A stretch of 18,112 bases of DNA, from the NCBI GenBank assembly GCA_018222665.1, contig JAAEZW010000009.1, positions 1-18,112 of the forward strand, given 5' to 3'. A program made the translations under genes and the position numbers. The notes beneath the pieces were generated by a model that saw nothing but the letters and a program-made list of their open reading frames with translations, made no database searches and was not told the DNA's origin. Of the stretch, positions 15,066 to 18,112 are shown piece after piece. Positions within the stretch are counted from its first letter, which is position 1. Every line of letters starts with the position of its first letter. This DNA comes from Paracoccaceae bacterium (GTDB lineage: Bacteria; Pseudomonadota; Alphaproteobacteria; Rhodobacterales; Rhodobacteraceae).

Positions 15066-16511
15066 CTACTCAGGATCCATCGCGTAAATCATGCGTTCAT
15101 TGCAGGGCGCGACGCGCAGGATGTTTGTTGTTCCTGGGATATTGAACGGCACACCGGCGGTGATCACGATTTGATCGTTTTGGGTGGCATAACCTTCGGA
15201 CAGCGCGGCGCGTACGGCGCTAACCACGGCCTCTTTAAATCGGTCCTTGCTGCCTGACATCACACAGTTTGTGCCCCACGTCAGGGCCAGACGACGGGCG
15301 GTATTCGTTTCCGATGTCATTGCGATGATCGGAACGCGGGGGCGTTCGCGGGCGGTCAGCAATGCGGTTGTGCCAGATTGGGTGTAACAGCAGATCGCCT
15401 TAATATCCGTTGTTTCCGCAATTTCGCGGGCCGCGGATACGATCCCATCGGCAACGCTTGTGCGCTGCGCTGTGCGCGATGTTTCCATGATCGTGCGGTA
15501 TGTTGGATCGCTTTCCACCTCGACCGCGACGTTGTTCATGGTTGTGACTGCCTCAATAGGGAAGCTTCCCGCCGCGGATTCCGCCGACAGCATGACCGCG
15601 TCTGATCCCTCATAGATCGCTGTCGCCACATCCGAAACCTCGGCCCGCGTGGGCATGGGGCTTTCGATCATGCTTTCCAACATCTGCGTCGCCACGATCA
15701 CAGGTTTTGCCGCCGCACGACATTTGCGAACCAATCGTTTCTGAATGGGCGGCACGTTTTGGACAGGCAGTTCCACACCCAAATCACCCCGCGCAACCAT
15801 GATCCCGTCAGAGGCATTCAAAATGTCGTCAAACCGTTCAACGGCAGAGGGTTTTTCAATCTTGGACAAAATCGCAGCGCGGCCTTTGGCCAATTCGCGC
15901 GCCTCAACCAAATCCTCGGGACGTTGAACAAAGGACAAGGCCAACCAATCAATGCCCAATTCGCAGGCAAATTCCAAATCTGCGCGGTCTTTTTCGGATA
16001 ATGCAGCCACGGGCAGGATCACGTCAGGGACGTTCACGCCTTTACGATTTGAGATCGTTCCGCCATTGATGACCTCGCACTCCGCGAAATCCGCGCCACA
16101 GGATTTCACCCGCAGTCGAATTTTACCATCATTGACCAACAGTGTCGCATCGGGGCGCAGGGCCGCAAAAATTTCTGGGTGGGGCAGGCAGACACGCGTT
16201 TTGTCCCCCTCTGCCGTATCCAAATCCATGCGGAACTCGGCGCCATTTTCCAACTCTTCTTCACCATTGGCAAACGAACCAACGCGCAGTTTTGGGCCCT
16301 GCAAATCCGCAAGGATTCCAATTGGGCTGCTTAGCTCTGCCTCAATCTGTCGAATAAGACGGTGACGTTCTGCGATTTCATCGTGGGTCCCGTGTGACAT
16401 GTTCAGACGAAAAACATCTGCGCCTGCCTCATGCAGAGCCTTGATCATTTCATAGCTGCTGGATGCAGGGCCAAGGGTGGCTACGATTTTCACATTCCGA
16501 TGACGTCTCAT
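15066..16511 (-). CDS. pyk: Pyruvate kinase
   Basis: Last step of glycolysis and the Entner-Doudoroff route: phosphoenolpyruvate and ADP to pyruvate and ATP. The 481-aa product has the N-terminal MRRHRNVKIVATLGPASSS, the B-domain lid (about 71-168), catalytic Lys217 in ILSKIEKPSA, metal and substrate residues in MVARGDLGVELP (238-249) and ATQMLESMIESPMPTRAE (274-291), and the C-terminal regulatory domain (about 345-481). Length and motifs are normal for type II-like bacterial enzymes. ATG 16511 is preceded by AAGG at 7 bp. A LacI-type palindrome lies at the predicted start site, so sugar- or ED-pathway-linked repression is plausible. Confidence 0.98.
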   Translation of the reverse strand: MRRHRNVKIVATLGPASSSYEMIKALHEAGADVFRLNMSHGTHDEIAERHRLIRQIEAELSSPIGILADLQGPKLRVGSFANGEEELENGAEFRMDLDTAEGDKTRVCLPHPEIFAALRPDATLLVNDGKIRLRVKSCGADFAECEVINGGTISNRKGVNVPDVILPVAALSEKDRADLEFACELGIDWLALSFVQRPEDLVEARELAKGRAAILSKIEKPSAVERFDDILNASDGIMVARGDLGVELPVQNVPPIQKRLVRKCRAAAKPVIVATQMLESMIESPMPTRAEVSDVATAIYEGSDAVMLSAESAAGSFPIEAVTTMNNVAVEVESDPTYRTIMETSRTAQRTSVADGIVSAAREIAETTDIKAICCYTQSGTTALLTARERPRVPIIAMTSETNTARRLALTWGTNCVMSGSKDRFKEAVVSAVRAALSEGYATQNDQIVITAGVPFNIPGTTNILRVAPCNERMIYAMDPE

Positions 16512-16566
16512 GTCTTAACCTTTTCTTAACCACGTGGCGGATCCGCGTGGCAATTTTACATATTAC

Positions 16567-16580
16567 TGTTAGCGTTAACA
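16567..16580. promoter_or_regulatory. LacI-family-type operator palindrome upstream of pyk
   Basis: TGTTAGCGTTAACA is a 14-bp palindrome with a central CG and a single imperfect pair (G opposite T). LacI-family operators typically have this central CG symmetry. In Alphaproteobacteria, LacI-family regulators of central carbon metabolism (CceR of Rhodobacter sphaeroides, PckR of Sinorhizobium) are known to control genes of this kind. The site would cover about +1 to +14 of the predicted pyk transcript, a position suited to repression. Confidence 0.55.
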
Positions 16581-16588
16581 TTTTTCGC

Positions 16589-16617
16589 TTTATGCAATAT
16601 GTTTTAACATTTCGCAA
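16589..16617 (-). promoter_or_regulatory. Candidate pyk promoter
   Basis: On the minus strand TTGCGA (16617-16612) and CATAAA (16594-16589) are 17 bp apart, each four of six consensus bases. The start would be near 16581, right at the edge of the palindrome 16580-16567. Confidence 0.45.
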
Positions 16618-16729
16618 CGCTAATTCCTTGGACACACTATCAAATTATAGAAACGATAATATGACAGTTCTGGACCAATGCGCCTGAACTCCATATATCC
16701 TGAGGAAAGAGTTTAAAAGGAGCAATCCA

Positions 16730-17044
16730 ATGGATGATCAAACGCGCATCGAATTAGAAGCCGCCGCTTTCCGCACTTTGCGAGAGCATTTGATGGAAAA
16801 ACGCACCGATGTTCAAAACATCGACATGATGAACCTTGCTGGATTTTGCCGCAATTGTTTGTCCCGTTGGTACCAAGAGGCCGCGGATGAACGTGGTATT
16901 GAAATGGGCAAAGAGGAGGCGCGCGAAATCTTCTATGGTATGACAATGGCAGAGTGGAAAGCCAACTATCAAACCGAAGCCTCAGGCGAACAGCAAAAGG
17001 CCTTTGACAAGGCCTTTGCCGAAAATGTTGGGACCAAGGGTTAA
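16730..17044 (+). CDS. DUF1244 family protein
   Basis: A 104-aa conserved protein of unknown function, common in alphaproteobacteria. The sequence matches my recall of the family closely: RTDVQNIDMMNLAGFCRNCLSRWY (its cysteines Cys40 and Cys43 form a CxxC pair), then a helical EEAREIFYGMTMAEWKANYQ segment (62-81). It is probably a small soluble helical protein; the CxxC could bind metal or be redox active, but two cysteines alone do not show this. ATG 16730 follows AAGGAG at 7 bp. A weak promoter candidate is TGGACC (16671-16676) and TATATC (16694-16699), 17 bp apart. It diverges from pyk and its stop shares the TTAA at 17041-17044 with the convergent MATE remnant. Confidence 0.92.
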   Translation: MDDQTRIELEAAAFRTLREHLMEKRTDVQNIDMMNLAGFCRNCLSRWYQEAADERGIEMGKEEAREIFYGMTMAEWKANYQTEASGEQQKAFDKAFAENVGTKG

Positions 17045-17415
17045 CGACGCAAATGGAACAGGCGCAATTGATGCGCCTGATACGTTTGCATCTCGCTTTC
17101 GCTGTCTTGGCTTTGGTCCATTACGCGCCGCGCCAAGGCGAGCTCAAGCAGACCAAAAATAACACCACCCAAATAGGGCCCCGCCAAAACACCAACAGGG
17201 CCAAACCACATCCCGCCTAGGTTTAGGAATGCAATGGTGCCGATGGTGTGACGCCCCAAATTATTGAACGCCGCATTTCCCAACATCGAAATAAAAATCA
17301 TGTCGACAAAATCGACAACAAACATGGCCATCAGCCCGATGGAGGCAGTGGCCGACATAACCGCGACATGCCGCATGGGCGCGCTGGTTAGAAACTTGGC
17401 GTTACTGTTTGACAT
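17041..17415 (-). pseudogene. Internally deleted remnant of a MATE-family efflux transporter
   Basis: The 124-aa frame looks like the two ends of a MATE transporter joined. Residues 1-46 resemble the MATE start (MRHVAVMSATASIGLMAMFVV with a first TM ending FISMLG). From about 47, NAAFNNLGR and then HTIGTIAF...MWFGPVGVLAG...GGVIFGLLELALARRVM resemble the last part of Rhodobacterales MATE proteins. Such proteins are normally about 450 aa with 12 TM helices; some 300 residues are missing, with a probable second short deletion between NNLGR and HTIGT. The frame is kept and a ribosome site AAGGGA precedes ATG 17415, so a three-TM peptide could still be made. Its tail (QAHQLRLFHLRR) runs through a hairpin. 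It starts 34 bp after gltX. Family assignment is from memory and fairly sure. Confidence 0.7.
17059..17079 (+). terminator. Perfect hairpin after the DUF1244 gene, possible terminator
   Basis: CAGGCGCA (17059-17066) and TGCGCCTG (17072-17079) form an 8-bp perfect stem with a 5-nt loop, 14 bp after the DUF1244 stop. The T-content after it is modest on both strands (ATACGTTTG on plus, TTCCATTTG on minus). It lies inside the coding tail of the MATE remnant, which suggests that the remnant's frame has run past its original end into a terminator. Confidence 0.5.
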
Positions 17416-17418
17416 AAG

Positions 17419-17439
17419 GTTCCCTTCCCTTGCGGGAAC
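17419..17439 (-). promoter_or_regulatory. Hairpin over the ribosome site of the MATE remnant
   Basis: GTTCCC (17419-17424) and GGGAAC (17434-17439) form a 6-bp stem that includes part of the AAGGGA ribosome site (17426-17421). It may lower translation of the remnant after gltX, or be a relic of a gltX 3' structure. No T-run follows. Confidence 0.35.
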
Positions 17440-17449
17440 GCAACCTATG

Positions 17450-18112
17450 TTATTTTTTCGCTTTTACAACCTGCAGCAGGGGCATCAGTGCCGACATATC
17501 TGGGCCGTGTGCCATTCCTGTCAATGCCTTGCGCAGGGGCATGAATAATCCCTTGCCTTTGCGCTCTGTTGCCGCCTTCACTTCAGATGTCCATGCGGAC
17601 CATGTGCCATCATCAAATGGCAAGGCAGGGAGCATATCCAATGCGGTTGCAACAAATTCGCGGTCGTCCTCTTCGATCAGGGGCTCCGCGCCTTGGCTGA
17701 TCAGGGTCCACCACGCTGCGATATCTTTGCGTGTGGTGATGTTTTCGCGCACAACCGCCCAAAAGGCGTCTGCCAAATCCGCAGATACGCCTGCGGCGTC
17801 CAAGTCGGATTGGATATCCGCCAAGGGCAGATCGTGAAACAAACGCGCGGTCAGCGGATACAAATCCGCCTCATCAAATTTGGTGGGTGCAGAGCCAAAG
17901 GTCGACAGATCAAAATTATCTGCAACCTCATCCAATGACGTGCGCAGTTCGACAGGTTCGCTTGATCCCAATCGCGCCATGTGGCTGATGATTGCCTCGG
18001 GCTCGATACCGTTTTCGCGCATGTCCTTTAGCGCCAGTGTGCCCAAACGTTTTGACAGCGCCTCGCCTTGTGGGCCTGTCAAAAGAGAATGGTGTGCAAA
18101 TTCAGGCACGTT
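17450..18112 (-). CDS. gltX: Glutamyl-tRNA synthetase, C-terminal half (partial, N-terminus cut by window edge)
   Basis: Class I synthetase that charges tRNA-Glu. The visible 220 residues begin NVPEFAHHSLLTGPQGEALSKRLG, where EALSKR is the KMSKS-type ATP-binding loop, followed by the connecting and anticodon-binding helical domains ending VVKAKK. The open frame continues past the right edge; the apparent start at 18109 is an internal GTG codon (Val), not a start. About half the usual 440-470 residues lie outside the window. Rhodobacterales often carry two gltX copies; which one this is cannot be told. The MATE remnant starts 34 bp downstream and could be cotranscribed. Confidence 0.93.
   Translation of the reverse strand, partial: NVPEFAHHSLLTGPQGEALSKRLGTLALKDMRENGIEPEAIISHMARLGSSEPVELRTSLDEVADNFDLSTFGSAPTKFDEADLYPLTARLFHDLPLADIQSDLDAAGVSADLADAFWAVVRENITTRKDIAAWWTLISQGAEPLIEEDDREFVATALDMLPALPFDDGTWSAWTSEVKAATERKGKGLFMPLRKALTGMAHGPDMSALMPLLQVVKAKK

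Overview
The window reads as chromosomal core DNA of an alphaproteobacterium, most likely a marine Rhodobacterales (Roseobacter-type) strain of moderate GC content. I infer this from the protein families and their wording: a COQ9-family ubiquinone protein, ETF:quinone oxidoreductase, a DUF1244 protein, a PPK2 of the Pseudomonas/Rhodobacterales type, an Lrp-alanine dehydrogenase pair and a pheS-amidotransferase-pheT cluster. I see no IS element, phage gene, tRNA, rRNA or CRISPR array. Both ends cut a gene: ETF-QO on the left (C-terminus missing) and gltX on the right (N-terminus missing).

Layout, left to right. (1) etf-QO (-) diverges from greA (+), which is followed at once by a two-TM protein of unknown function. 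(2) A compact minus-strand operon coq9-qor(PIG3 type)-qor(zeta-crystallin type) converges on it; the first pair overlaps by ATGA. (3) rpsU (+) diverges from coq9 and ends in a strong terminator. (4) ppk2 (-) has its own promoter. (5) An lrp/asnC regulator (-) diverges from ald (+), and the AT-rich gap between them holds three TTTTCGA boxes exactly 30 bp apart. (6) mscL (-) has an in-frame TAA at codon 11. (7) pheS-class I amidotransferase-pheT form one minus-strand cluster, preceded by rpmI-rplT with its own promoter and terminator. (8) A 308-bp gap rich in inverted repeats separates rpmI from pyk. (9) pyk diverges from a DUF1244 gene; the gap has a LacI-type palindrome at the predicted pyk start site. 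(10) A 124-aa remnant of a MATE transporter and the C-terminal half of gltX follow on the minus strand.

How the genes fit together: most are housekeeping (translation: rpsU, rpmI, rplT, pheS, pheT, gltX; transcription: greA) or central carbon, quinone and energy metabolism (ETF-QO, coq9, two quinone reductases, pyk, ald, ppk2). The most unusual items are two apparent gene-decay events (mscL nonsense codon, internally deleted MATE gene), the regulatory DNA at lrp/ald and pyk, and the structured gap between rpmI and pyk. I found no convincing new multi-gene system; the orphan amidotransferase inside the pheST cluster and the membrane protein behind greA are the best uncharacterised genes. All identifications come from reading the sequence and recall of families; no database search was run.
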